This document shows, piece by piece, positions 18,686 to 27,551 of a DNA stretch of 64,000 nt (its first letter is position 1; each line of letters starts with the position of its first letter). The DNA is from Flavobacteriia bacterium (GTDB lineage: Bacteria > Bacteroidota > Bacteroidia > Flavobacteriales_D > Crocinitomicaceae): NCBI GenBank assembly GCA_947462925.1, contig CANHQP010000005.1, positions 19,923-83,922 of the forward strand, read 5' to 3'. Position numbers and translations under genes: made by a program. The notes beneath the pieces are model-generated. The model was given only the letters and a program-made list of their open reading frames with translations, did not search any database and had not been told where the DNA came from.

Positions 18686-19444
18686 TTAAAACCCTTCAAA
18701 TGCGCCCAAACCGAACAACGCAAAATCATATTTCACAGGGTCGTTTGGATCGAGTTTACACAAAATGGATTGCACTTCTTCCAAGGCTGTCCAATCGTTT
18801 TGAGTTCGTTGCATCATGTCTAATTTTCGCGCAATGTTTCCAGTATGAACATCCAACGGCAAATACAATTCAGAAGTAGGAATTGAATTCCAAATTCCGA
18901 AATCTACACCACATTTATCTTTTCTGACAAACCAGCGCAACATCATGTTCAATCTTTTTGCCGAAGCGCCCTTCAAGGGATTAGAAACATGTTTTTCACT
19001 TCGATTTTCGTGTTCGACTGCAAAAAATTCGTTGCGAAAATTTACAATTCTGCCTTTCACACCAACGATTTCGTTGTGATTTGAAAACAAAGATTCTAAT
19101 GTCGATTTTTGGTAAATGTCTTTCAACGAACGAAAGAAAAAATCTAAATCTGTTGCGTTGAATGTTCTATGTACAAAAGGAATCAAGGTTTTTGGAGTTG
19201 TATAATTCAGAATAAATTCATGCGGATTGTTTCCCATGATTTTGATTAATTTCTCCCCGTTGGTAATGATTGATTTTCGATTTCCCCAAGCAATGGTTGC
19301 CATGAGTAAACCCATGATTTCAATGTCTTCTTTTTTCGAAAAGCGATGTGGAATTTGGATTGGATCCACTTCAATAAAAGCAGGATTGTTGTATTGTTCA
19401 ACTTTTGAATCCAAAAATTCTTTTAATTCATCAAAAGGAATCAT
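18686..19444 (-). CDS. TIGR02757 family protein
   Basis: This 252-aa protein matches the conserved Bacteroidota family TIGR02757 (DUF2400): IPHRFSKKEDIEIMGLLMATIAWGNRKSI, KRLNMMLRWFVRKDKCGVDFGIW and LPLDVHTGNIARKL are typical. The last motif resembles the helix-hairpin-helix base-excision glycosylase fold, so a DNA-related role is possible, but this is inference. It is the third gene of a minus-strand run after ribBA and the ABC ATPase, spaced 10 nt from the latter. Confidence 0.88.
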   Translation of the reverse strand: MIPFDELKEFLDSKVEQYNNPAFIEVDPIQIPHRFSKKEDIEIMGLLMATIAWGNRKSIITNGEKLIKIMGNNPHEFILNYTTPKTLIPFVHRTFNATDLDFFFRSLKDIYQKSTLESLFSNHNEIVGVKGRIVNFRNEFFAVEHENRSEKHVSNPLKGASAKRLNMMLRWFVRKDKCGVDFGIWNSIPTSELYLPLDVHTGNIARKLDMMQRTQNDWTALEEVQSILCKLDPNDPVKYDFALFGLGAFEGF

Positions 19445-19454
19445 CTATTTTCAA

Positions 19455-20105
19455 TTAAATAATAATTCCGTCTTGCATAACGAGCTTTCTATCAGCCATG
19501 TTTGCCAAAGAATCATTGTGTGTAACAATCACAAAAGTTTGATTAAATCTTTCTCTCAAATCAAAAAACAATTGATGTAAATCGGCAGAATTTTGTGAAT
19601 CTAAATTTCCAGATGGTTCGTCAGCAAAAATCACCTTTGGACTGTTTATCAAAGACCTAGCAACTGCAACACGTTGTTGTTCACCACCTGAAAGTTCATT
19701 CGGTTTGTGATTCAAACGATGAGAAATACCGAGTAAATCAAATAGTTCAGATGCTCGTTTTTTGGCATCAGAAGCAGTTTTACCTTGAATCAACGCTGGA
19801 AGAATGGCGTTTTCAATGGCTGAAAATTCTGGTAACAGTTGATGAAATTGAAAGATAAAACCGATGGAAGTATTCCGAAACTCCGCTAATTTTTTCGCGG
19901 AAAGTTGAAAAGGAATTACGCCGTCGATGGATAAACTTCCAGCATCTGGTTTTTCGAGTGTTCCCAATAACTGCAATAAAGTAGTTTTTCCCGCACCTGA
20001 AGATCCAACAATAGAAACCACTTCGCCTTGTTGAATTTCAAGACTAACGCCTTTCAAAACGTTTAAATCACCATAGTTTTTTGTCAAATTTTCAGCGCGC
20101 AACAT
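19455..20105 (-). CDS. ABC transporter ATP-binding protein, LolD-like
   Basis: This 216-aa ATPase has Walker [10 protein letters not shown] (residues 34-42), Q-loop [10 protein letters not shown], signature LSGGEQQR and Walker [13 protein letters not shown]. It belongs to the MacB/FtsE/LolD group, which energises lipoprotein release or peptide/efflux exporters at the inner membrane. No permease gene is adjacent, as is common for LolD in Bacteroidota. It follows ribBA by 1 nt and precedes the TIGR02757 gene. Confidence 0.88.
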   Translation of the reverse strand: MLRAENLTKNYGDLNVLKGVSLEIQQGEVVSIVGSSGAGKTTLLQLLGTLEKPDAGSLSIDGVIPFQLSAKKLAEFRNTSIGFIFQFHQLLPEFSAIENAILPALIQGKTASDAKKRASELFDLLGISHRLNHKPNELSGGEQQRVAVARSLINSPKVIFADEPSGNLDSQNSADLHQLFFDLRERFNQTFVIVTHNDSLANMADRKLVMQDGIII

Positions 20106-20106
20106 A

Positions 20107-21324
20107 CTATTTTCCTGTCATTTTAATTGAATGTCCCATTTTATCACGTTTGGTTTTCAAATAAGATTCGTTGTGAATATTGCTTTCAATTTCAATCGCT
20201 ATATTTTCAACAATTTCTAAACCATACCCAACCAATCCAGTTCTTTTCGTTGGATTATTGGACATCAACTTCATTTTTGAAACACCTAAATCTCTCAAAA
20301 TTTGAGCGCCAATTCCGTAATCTCTTTCGTCGCTTTTGAAACCTAACTCAATGTTGGCTTCAATGGTGTCCATTCCTTCTTCTTGCAATTTGTAGGCTTT
20401 CAGTTTATTGATTAAACCAATGCCTCTGCCCTCTTGATTCATGTACACAATGACACCTTTCCCTTCGGCTTCGATCATTTCCATGGCTTTTTCAAGCTGT
20501 GGACCACAATCACATCTGCAAGAACCAAAAATATCGCCTGTCAAGCATGAACTATGCACACGCACTAAAACGGCTTCATTTTCATCCCAAGTTCCTTTCA
20601 CCAAAGCCAAATGTTCTTGACCAGTTGTTTTTTCCTTGTAAGCATGCAATTGAAAATTTCCAGATTTTGTTGGCATTTTTACATCCACAATTTTGTCTAT
20701 CAATGAATCATGTTTCAAACGGTATTGGATCAATTGCTCGATAGAAATAATTTTCAAATCAAACTTTTTAGCCACTTCAACCAATTGAGGAAGACGCGCC
20801 ATTGAACCATCTTCATTCAAGATTTCTACTAAAATTCCAGCGGATTGAAAACCAGCTAGTCTTGCTAAATCTATGGATGCTTCGGTGTGTCCCGTTCTTC
20901 TTAAAACGCCGCCTTTTTTGGCACGCAATGGAAAAATATGTCCCGGACGACCTAAATCGCTCGGTTTTGTTTCAGGTGAAACCAATGCTTTGATTGTTTT
21001 CGCTCTATCGTGTACAGAGATTCCAGTGGTACAACCTTGACCGATTAAATCAACAGAAACAGTAAATTGAGTTTCGTGTAATACTGTGTTATTGGAGACC
21101 ATAAGGTTTAATTCTAGCTCCTCACAACGTTTTTCAGAAAGCGGAGTACAAATGAGACCTCTTCCGTGGGTAGCCATAAAATTGATCATTTCCGGCGTCA
21201 CCATTTCAGCAGCGGCAATGAAATCACCTTCATTCTCTCTATCTTCGTCATCGACAACAATAATTACTTTTCCTGCTTTTATTTCCGCGATTGCCTCTTC
21301 TATGCTGTTTAATTTAAAATCCAT
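20107..21324 (-). CDS. ribBA: Bifunctional DHBP synthase / GTP cyclohydrolase II
   Basis: This 405-aa enzyme catalyses two entry steps of riboflavin synthesis. The N-terminal RibB domain (about 1-200) shows [12 protein letters not shown] and [11 protein letters not shown] with [11 protein letters not shown]. The C-terminal RibA domain (about 205-400) shows the zinc site [26 protein letters not shown] and [16 protein letters not shown]. Both halves look complete. A TAATTTTG box lies 20 nt upstream, and two further genes follow closely. Confidence 0.96.
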   Translation of the reverse strand: MDFKLNSIEEAIAEIKAGKVIIVVDDEDRENEGDFIAAAEMVTPEMINFMATHGRGLICTPLSEKRCEELELNLMVSNNTVLHETQFTVSVDLIGQGCTTGISVHDRAKTIKALVSPETKPSDLGRPGHIFPLRAKKGGVLRRTGHTEASIDLARLAGFQSAGILVEILNEDGSMARLPQLVEVAKKFDLKIISIEQLIQYRLKHDSLIDKIVDVKMPTKSGNFQLHAYKEKTTGQEHLALVKGTWDENEAVLVRVHSSCLTGDIFGSCRCDCGPQLEKAMEMIEAEGKGVIVYMNQEGRGIGLINKLKAYKLQEEGMDTIEANIELGFKSDERDYGIGAQILRDLGVSKMKLMSNNPTKRTGLVGYGLEIVENIAIEIESNIHNESYLKTKRDKMGHSIKMTGK

Positions 21325-21344
21325 GTTTTGTAGAAATTGTGGTG

Positions 21345-21352
21345 CAAAATTA
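21345..21352 (-). promoter_or_regulatory. -7 box TAATTTTG upstream of ribBA
   Basis: It matches TAnnTTTG on the minus strand, 20 nt before the ribBA ATG. No FMN riboswitch-like structure was recognised in the short leader. Confidence 0.6.
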
Positions 21353-21429
21353 CGGAATTTTCTTGGTAAAGTATATATTGTTTGTTAAAAGGGATAATGG
21401 CGAAAAAAGTTAAAGGACTGTGGGGTGAG

Positions 21430-21760
21430 AGTTCGTATTAAAATCTAAATTTTCAATGATTTCAGGACTCTAAATGATTCTAACCGATAAAAACTTGTAA
21501 AGAAAGTTCTAAATCCAAAAATGAATGCGAATATTTTAGCTGATCAATTTTAAAATTTAAACAATCTCGGTAAAAGCTTTTCAAAATGAATCGAAGTTCC
21601 AGAAATGTCAATATTTTCAATGTAATAAACGATTCTAACCGATAAAAACCTTTACAAAGATTAAGAAATTAACTTGCCTTTATCTCTAAATTTGCAAAAG
21701 ATTCAATTTTCTCTGTAAAATCAATGACTTAAAAGTTTCTAACCGATAAAAACTCTTTTT
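21430..21760 (+). repeat. Cluster of three copies of GATTCTAACCGATAAAAAC
   Basis: Copies lie at 21476-21494, 21631-21649 and 21735-21753 (the last with one mismatch, GTTTC for GATTC). Each is preceded by a looser AT-rich segment with TTTTC and AATG. Two more, inverted copies are at 39299-39317 and 39478-39496. Spacing is irregular (155 and 104 bp between starts), so this is not a CRISPR array. The cluster fills the gap between ribBA and the second zinc-ribbon gene. Nothing else was recognised there apart from the ribBA promoter. Confidence 0.75.
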
Positions 21761-21832
21761 TCCAACCAAAAATTTGGAAATATGCATTTTTCTTTACTAA
21801 TTTTAGTATCAAATCCTTTGAACAAACCATAA

Positions 21833-22318
21833 ATGAAAAACATTCAATTTAAAAAATCAGACAGACTTTGCTGCGTCTGCGATAAAAAATTATTCGGTCG
21901 TTCCGACAAAGTTTTCTGTGATATTCAGTGTAAAAACAAATATCACTCTGAAGTTCGAAAAAATGCTAAAAGCACAATTACGAATAACATCAACATTCTC
22001 AAAAAAAATTACAATATTCTTTGCAGTTTACTAGGCGAAAATTGCCACAAATTTGAAATCAATAAATTGAAACTTCAAGAACTAAAATTTGATTTTAGCG
22101 TCATAACAGGCATCGACAAGGCAAACCTTGGAATTCAAACGAAAGATTTTAAATTAGAAGTATTTGAATTCAAATGGTACCAAACTGAAAGTGATACCAT
22201 TGTAATCACAAGACAAAAAGATCATTCCAATCTTTCCCCATACATGTACAAAAGATGGGTAAGATATATCAAACCTTTGCAAACTGATGAAATTCTAGAT
22301 CAAGTTCAGAACATGTGA
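21833..22318 (+). CDS. Small zinc-ribbon protein, paralogue 2
   Basis: This 161-aa paralogue of the 4772-5227 protein has the same Cys spacing (Cys13, 14, 16, 29, 33), the same segment from CCVC to VFCDI, and the same SPYMYKRW motif near the end, followed by a QTD triplet in both. Between these, residues diverge but keep length and pattern (KKNYxILC, LGxNCxxF). The gene starts about 80 nt after the last copy of the 19-bp repeat. The function is unknown; a zinc-binding nucleic-acid role is only inference. Confidence 0.74.
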   Translation: MKNIQFKKSDRLCCVCDKKLFGRSDKVFCDIQCKNKYHSEVRKNAKSTITNNINILKKNYNILCSLLGENCHKFEINKLKLQELKFDFSVITGIDKANLGIQTKDFKLEVFEFKWYQTESDTIVITRQKDHSNLSPYMYKRWVRYIKPLQTDEILDQVQNM

Positions 22319-22453
22319 CAATTAGTCGTATTTTTATCAATGGCACAATCATTGAATTTTATGTAAATCGAAAGTAAAATAATGCTATTTATGAAGTAAA
22401 ATAATTTTCATGATTAGCCGACTGACATATTGACACAAATAGAAAACACGAAA

Positions 22454-24898
22454 ATGAACGAATATACAGACAACGACTTTTTTGAATTTACAGGTGAAAT
22501 TGATGATGCAGAATTCATTCCTTTGATAACTCCTGAGGAGGAGGCCATCATGAATAATGCAGAATATCCGCTAGAATTACCCATCTTACCATTAAGAAAC
22601 AATGTCCTTTTTCCTGGAGTAGTAATTCCTATTACTGTAGGTCGAGACAAGTCAATAAAATTAATCCAAGATGCAAATAAAGGTGATAAAATTATTGGTG
22701 TTGTTTCACAATTAAATCAAGATGAAGAATCACCCGAATTCAGTGATTTACATCTGGTAGGTACGGTAGCACAAATAGTCCGTATGCTCAAAATGCCTGA
22801 CGGAAGTACAACTGTAATTATCCAAGGAAAAAGACGATTTAAAATAACCACGCCAGTTCAAACCGAACCTTACATGCGGGCAAAGGTCAAATACCTAACT
22901 GAGAAAAAATTTAACGAAAAATCAGCTGAGATGGAGGTGATGTTCAAATCTATTCGTGAACAAGCCATGCAAATTATCAGGGATAGTCCAAATATACCCA
23001 CTGAAGCTGGATTTGCGATTGGAAATATAGATAGTCCAACTTTCTTAGTCAATTTTATATCATCGAACATGAACGCTGACGTTTCTAAAAAACAAGAAAT
23101 GTTGGAGGAATTAGATATGAAAAAGAGGACCTACATGGTTCTTGAACACCTAACTTTAGAGGCACAAGTATTGGAAATGAGAAATCAAATCCAATCGAAG
23201 GTCCGAAAAGACATGGACAAACAACAAAGAGAATACTTTCTAAATCAACAAATCAGAACGATTCAAGAGGAACTAGGCGACAACCCTCAAGAAAATGAAG
23301 TTCAAGAAATGTTGAAGCGTTCCAAAAAGAAAAAATGGAATGCAAAAGTTTCTAAAATCTTTGATAAAGAACTCAATAAACTTCAACGAATGAATCCTCA
23401 AGGTGCTGAATATACTGTTCAGTTGAATTACCTTGATATGTTGCTTGATCTGCCTTGGGATGAATTTACAATTGATAAATTAGATTTAAAAAGAGCTGAA
23501 AAAATTCTGGAAAGAGATCATTTTGGCTTGGAAGATGTCAAAAAACGTATTTTAGAATATTTAGCTGTGCTAAAATTAAAAGGAGACATGAAATCTCCCA
23601 TTTTATGCTTCTATGGCCCTCCCGGAGTTGGTAAAACTTCTTTGGGTAAATCTATTGCCGATGCACTCGGACGAAAATATGTTCGCATGTCTTTAGGTGG
23701 TGTTCACGATGAATCCGAAATCAGAGGTCATAGAAAAACATACATCGGCGCGATGCCCGGCAGAATTATCCAAAACCTGAAAAAAGCTGAAACTGCAAAT
23801 CCTGTTTTTGTTTTAGATGAAATTGATAAACTTGGTAAAAGCAATCACGGCGATCCTTCTTCTGCACTGCTTGAAGTAATGGATCCTGAACAAAACAAAG
23901 AATTTTACGATAATTACATCGAAACAGAATTCGATCTTTCTAAAGTGATGTTTATCGCAACTGCAAATTCTCTGTCTTCCATTCAAGGTCCTTTGCGCGA
24001 TAGAATGGAAATTATTGAAGTGAATGGCTATACAATCGAAGAAAAAATCGAAATTGCTAAAAATCACTTAATTCCGAAACAACTGGAAGCGCACGGAATA
24101 ACTAAAAAACAGTTTTCTATTGATAAAAAAACACTTGAGAAAGTGGTTGAAGAATATACCAACGAATCAGGTGTGCGTGGTCTAGATAAAGTTATTGCCA
24201 AATTGGTCAGAAATACTGCTAGATTAATCGCAATGGAAGAAATCAGTAATCCTAAGATTCAAATTGAAAATCTAAATGATATTTTAGGTCCTGGAAGAGC
24301 AAAAACAAAATACCTCAATAACGATGTAGCTGGTGTTGTTACTGGTTTGGCTTGGACAAGTGTTGGCGGTGACATTTTATTCATCGAATCTTCTATCACC
24401 AAAGGAAAAGGAAAATTAACTTTAACTGGAAATTTGGGCGATGTAATGAAAGAATCGGCAATCATTGCGCTTGAATTTTTGAAATCTCACAGTCATTGGT
24501 TAAATCTGGATCAATCTGTTTTTGACAATTATAACGTTCATATTCATGTTCCTGAAGGCGCTACTCCAAAAGATGGACCAAGCGCTGGAATAACCATGCT
24601 GAGCTCTTTGGCTTCACTTTTTAGTCAGAAAAAAATAAGAAAAAATTTAGCAATGACAGGTGAAATAACTTTGAGAGGTGATGTTTTACCAGTAGGTGGA
24701 ATTAAAGAAAAAGTACTCGCTGCAAAAAGAGCTTCTATTAAAGAAATTATACTTTGCGAAAAAAATAGAAAAGACATTGAAGAAATAAAAGCAAGCTATT
24801 TGGAAGGTTTGACTTTTCACTATGTCACAACTATGAAAGAAGTTTTAGATATTGCATTAACAAATGAAAAAGTTCTAGATGCAATTGAAATTAAGTAA
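22454..24898 (+). CDS. lon: ATP-dependent endopeptidase La (Lon)
   Basis: This 814-aa cytoplasmic protease degrades damaged and regulatory proteins. Visible parts are the N-terminal LAN substrate domain (LPILPLRNNVLFPGVVIPI), the central coiled region, the AAA+ module (GPPGVGKTSLGKS, VFVLDEIDKLG, sensor ATANSL) and the C-terminal Ser-Lys protease domain (PKDGPSAGITM with the catalytic Ser, GGIKEKVLAAKRA with the Lys). The ATG at 22454 is preferred over an upstream TTG at 22430. The N-terminal extension with acidic residues is typical of Bacteroidota Lon. Confidence 0.96.
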   Translation: MNEYTDNDFFEFTGEIDDAEFIPLITPEEEAIMNNAEYPLELPILPLRNNVLFPGVVIPITVGRDKSIKLIQDANKGDKIIGVVSQLNQDEESPEFSDLHLVGTVAQIVRMLKMPDGSTTVIIQGKRRFKITTPVQTEPYMRAKVKYLTEKKFNEKSAEMEVMFKSIREQAMQIIRDSPNIPTEAGFAIGNIDSPTFLVNFISSNMNADVSKKQEMLEELDMKKRTYMVLEHLTLEAQVLEMRNQIQSKVRKDMDKQQREYFLNQQIRTIQEELGDNPQENEVQEMLKRSKKKKWNAKVSKIFDKELNKLQRMNPQGAEYTVQLNYLDMLLDLPWDEFTIDKLDLKRAEKILERDHFGLEDVKKRILEYLAVLKLKGDMKSPILCFYGPPGVGKTSLGKSIADALGRKYVRMSLGGVHDESEIRGHRKTYIGAMPGRIIQNLKKAETANPVFVLDEIDKLGKSNHGDPSSALLEVMDPEQNKEFYDNYIETEFDLSKVMFIATANSLSSIQGPLRDRMEIIEVNGYTIEEKIEIAKNHLIPKQLEAHGITKKQFSIDKKTLEKVVEEYTNESGVRGLDKVIAKLVRNTARLIAMEEISNPKIQIENLNDILGPGRAKTKYLNNDVAGVVTGLAWTSVGGDILFIESSITKGKGKLTLTGNLGDVMKESAIIALEFLKSHSHWLNLDQSVFDNYNVHIHVPEGATPKDGPSAGITMLSSLASLFSQKKIRKNLAMTGEITLRGDVLPVGGIKEKVLAAKRASIKEIILCEKNRKDIEEIKASYLEGLTFHYVTTMKEVLDIALTNEKVLDAIEIK

Positions 24899-24915
24899 GT
24901 TACAATAAAAAAATT

Positions 24916-24948
24916 AAAAAAGCACTTGTGTTACATAGTGCTTTTTTT
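24916..24948 (+). terminator. lon terminator
   Basis: AAAAAGCACT pairs with AGTGCTTTTT across a 10-nt loop, followed by further T. Confidence 0.9.
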
Positions 24949-25024
24949 ATTAGAATCTAGTGTCATTTAGAATATCCACAAATCCATGTTTGAAAAAATT
25001 AATCCTTCAAACAAGGAAAGAGAC

Positions 25025-25032
25025 TAACTTTG
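25025..25032 (+). promoter_or_regulatory. -7 box TAACTTTG directly before pcm
   Basis: The box ends 4 nt before the pcm ATG, so transcription would start at or next to the A of the start codon. The mRNA may be leaderless or nearly so. Confidence 0.6.
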
Positions 25033-25036
25033 TAAA

Positions 25037-25678
25037 ATGCAAGACACATACAAACACAAGGGTTTAAGAAAACAGTTGATTGATGAACTGCGTCAAAAAG
25101 GTATTTCTGATGAAAATATTTTAGATGCTTTTAATGAAGTTCCTCGCCATTATTTCCTAGATCTTGCATTTGAACAACAGGCCTATTCCAATCAAGCTTT
25201 TCAAATTGGTGCTGGACAAACTATTTCTCATCCTTACACTGTTGCTTTCCAAACACAACTTCTCAACCTAAAAAGAGGTGAAAAGGTTTTAGAAATAGGA
25301 ACTGGTTCTGGATTTCAAACTTGTATTCTTTGTCAACTTGGAGCAAAAGTTTATAGCATCGAAAGACAAAGAGAACTTTTTATTAAATCAAATGCGATCA
25401 TCAAAAAGTTAAAATTAAATCCTGAGTTATTTTATGGCGATGGATACAAAGGTCGTCCCTTCAACGCTCCTTTCGATAAAATTTTAGTTACTTGTGGCGC
25501 ACCTTTTATTCCGCAAGCTTTGACTGAACAATTGAAAATTGGCGGAATTTTGGTTATTCCTTTGGGTGCTGGAAATGTACAAGAAATGCAAAGAATCACC
25601 AAAATTTCAGAAACTGAATTTAAAACGGAGAATTTTGGCGATTTTAGTTTTGTTCCCATGCTAGAAAGAACAAAATAA
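25037..25678 (+). CDS. pcm: Protein-L-isoaspartate O-methyltransferase
   Basis: This 213-aa SAM-dependent enzyme methylates isoaspartyl residues and starts repair of aged proteins. Visible motifs are the VPRHYFLDLAFEQQAYSNQAF substrate region, GAGQTISHPYTVAFQTQLL, the SAM-binding VLEIGTGSGFQTCIL, and the DKILVTCGAP and GGILVIPLG strands. Length is typical. A promoter box sits 4 nt before the ATG. Confidence 0.95.
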   Translation: MQDTYKHKGLRKQLIDELRQKGISDENILDAFNEVPRHYFLDLAFEQQAYSNQAFQIGAGQTISHPYTVAFQTQLLNLKRGEKVLEIGTGSGFQTCILCQLGAKVYSIERQRELFIKSNAIIKKLKLNPELFYGDGYKGRPFNAPFDKILVTCGAPFIPQALTEQLKIGGILVIPLGAGNVQEMQRITKISETEFKTENFGDFSFVPMLERTK

Positions 25679-25822
25679 GCGATTGATTTTCCTTTCTTTG
25701 TTAAAAAAACAACTAAAGTACTTTCAATAAATTGTTCGTTTCAAAGATTTATTTAACTTTATTTCAAGAAAGGCACGGTTTTTTGGCTTTTCGAGATTAT
25801 ATGAACATTAAAATTTAAAACC

Positions 25823-26257
25823 ATGAAAAATTTAAAAATAACATTCGCAGCATTAACATTGACTTTGTTTGCTAACGTTTCTATTGCTCAAGATCAAAAT
25901 GGTGACAAAAAAACTCCTGAAGAAAGAGCAACTGCTCAAACAGAAAAAATGTCTGAGAAATTATTGCTAAGTCCAGAACAAAAGACACAAGTCTACGACA
26001 TTAATCTTGCAATTGATCAAAAAAATGAGGCTGTTCGCACTGATAAAAACATGTCGGAAGAAACAAGAAAAGCTTCAATTCAAGGAAATAACGATGCTAG
26101 AAAAGACATGATTAAAGCAATCTTAAATCCAGAGCAATTGAAGAAATTTGAAGAACTAGAAGTAAAACGTGATGCTAGATTCGACAATAGATCAAAAAAG
26201 ATAGATTACAAACAATTGGAGCAAAAACCTGTTGAGGCTACTCCAGTAGAAAAATAA
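25823..26257 (+). CDS. Small secreted helical protein (DUF4890/Spy-like)
   Basis: This 144-aa protein has a clear signal peptide (ending ANVSIAQ, about residue 23). The mature part is charged and helical, with LSPEQKTQVYDINLAI and LNPEQLKKFEELE, the repeated L-x-PEQ pattern seen in periplasmic Spy/CpxP-like and DUF4890 proteins. A chaperone or stress role is possible by analogy only. A hairpin terminator follows. Confidence 0.72.
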   Translation: MKNLKITFAALTLTLFANVSIAQDQNGDKKTPEERATAQTEKMSEKLLLSPEQKTQVYDINLAIDQKNEAVRTDKNMSEETRKASIQGNNDARKDMIKAILNPEQLKKFEELEVKRDARFDNRSKKIDYKQLEQKPVEATPVEK

Positions 26258-26274
26258 TTTTCAACCAACATATT

Positions 26275-26308
26275 CAAAAGCAGTTTGATTTTCAGACTGC
26301 TTTTTTTT
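26275..26308 (+). terminator. Terminator between small secreted protein and helicase genes
   Basis: AAAAGCAGT pairs with ACTGCTTTT, followed by T8 on the plus strand. It lies between convergent genes. Confidence 0.85.
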
Positions 26309-26311
26309 GTG

Positions 26312-27421
26312 TCAAATTTTGTGAAAGTTCAAATTCAATGTGCGCTCGATAACTTTAACTTTTTTAACTTCATCTGGCGAAACAAAGCAAATTGAAATCC
26401 CTCGTTTCCCTGCCCTAGCAGTTCTTCCGCTTCGATGCGTGTAATATTCGATTTGATCTGGTAAAACATAATGAACTACATAAGCCAAATTATCAACATC
26501 AATTCCACGCGCAGAAATATCAGTAGCGACCAAAATTTGAACTTTGTGATTTTTAAATGCACGCATCACTTTGTCCCTATCTCTTTGTTCCAAATCTCCA
26601 TGCAATGCGTCAGCAGCGATATTTTTTGCAATCAATTGTTTGGTCAAAGTTTGAACCTGCGCTTTCGTTCTGCAAAAAATAATACCATTCATTTTTGGTT
26701 GCGTCTTCAAAAACTGCAATAAATATTCAAACTTTAAATTTGGAGCTGAAACAAAGTACTGATGCACAATTAATTTATTGACAACATCATTTTTATTCAC
26801 TTGAATTTTGTGCGCGTCTTCAGACAAATATTTTTCTACTAATAATTTCAATTCGTCAGGCAATGTTGCAGAAAAAAGCCAAGTAAAACATTGTAAACTT
26901 ATCATTTTCAAAATAGTATCCAATTCTTGCTTGAATCCCATGCTCAACATTTCATCTGCTTCATCCAAAACCAAGGTTTGAACAAAACTCAAATCTATCG
27001 CTTTTCTTTCCAATAAATCTATCAAACGTCCAGGCGTAGCAACAACAATCTGCGTTGGTTTTGCCAAATTTCGCATTTGAATTTCAATTTTTTCACCTCC
27101 GTAAATCGCTTCCACAAAAATTTTCTCAGAATATTTCGTGAATTTGAATAGTTTTTTGGCAATTTGTTGACACAACTCCCTCGTTGGTGCTAAAATTAGC
27201 GCTTGAATATTATTGTCGTTTGGGTCAACTTTCTCCAAAATCGGTAACCCAAATGCAGCCGTTTTCCCGGTTCCGGTTTGAGCTTGTCCAATAAAATCAG
27301 AATTATTATTCAACAAATACGGAATCGCTTTTTTTTGAATTTCACTTGGTTCAGTGATTTTCAATTCCGTTAAAGCCTTGATAAATTGTTCTGAAATTCC
27401 TAAATCTTTGAAAGTTGCCAA
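26312..27421 (-). CDS. DEAD-box RNA helicase
   Basis: This 369-aa SF2 helicase (with a TTG start) unwinds RNA during ribosome assembly or decay. Motifs in order: Q motif (FKDLGISEQ...EPSEIQ), AQTGTGKT, PTRELCQQ, TPGR, DEAD (VLDEADEML), SAT, ATDISARGID and HRSGRTARAG. The usual long basic C-terminal tail is absent. The longest open frame reaches 27484, but its first 21 codons contain a full promoter (TTG, 20 nt, TATCTTTG), so translation most likely begins at the TTG giving MATFKDLGIS. There is no alternative ATG nearby. Confidence 0.93.
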   Translation of the reverse strand: MATFKDLGISEQFIKALTELKITEPSEIQKKAIPYLLNNNSDFIGQAQTGTGKTAAFGLPILEKVDPNDNNIQALILAPTRELCQQIAKKLFKFTKYSEKIFVEAIYGGEKIEIQMRNLAKPTQIVVATPGRLIDLLERKAIDLSFVQTLVLDEADEMLSMGFKQELDTILKMISLQCFTWLFSATLPDELKLLVEKYLSEDAHKIQVNKNDVVNKLIVHQYFVSAPNLKFEYLLQFLKTQPKMNGIIFCRTKAQVQTLTKQLIAKNIAADALHGDLEQRDRDKVMRAFKNHKVQILVATDISARGIDVDNLAYVVHYVLPDQIEYYTHRSGRTARAGKRGISICFVSPDEVKKVKVIERTLNLNFHKI

Positions 27422-27440
27422 AATCTGTTGTTTTAAGTTG

Positions 27441-27471
27441 CAAAGATACGCCTTTTGACGGAATTGGTCAA
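27441..27471 (-). promoter_or_regulatory. Helicase promoter: TTG, 20 nt, TATCTTTG
   Basis: On the minus strand a -33 TTG (27469-27471) is followed after exactly 20 nt by the -7 box TATCTTTG (27441-27448), a good match to the Bacteroidota housekeeping promoter. It decides the start of the helicase gene. Confidence 0.7.
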
Positions 27472-27528
27472 TCTTTCTAATCATTCCATTTCTATCCTAG
27501 AATTCTCCGAAATGACGACTAAATTCCT

Positions 27529-27536
27529 TATTTTTG
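27529..27536 (+). promoter_or_regulatory. -7 box TATTTTTG upstream of uvrB
   Basis: It matches TAnnTTTG, 15 nt before the uvrB ATG at 27552, and excludes the upstream open-frame start at 27534. No LexA-like operator was recognised. Confidence 0.55.
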
Positions 27537-27551
27537 TTCAAACTTTCAATC

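Noticed and set aside
21476..21753. Repeat cluster as a CRISPR array
   Set aside because: Repeats are 19 bp, spaced irregularly by 104-155 bp, lack uniform spacers and have no cas genes nearby.
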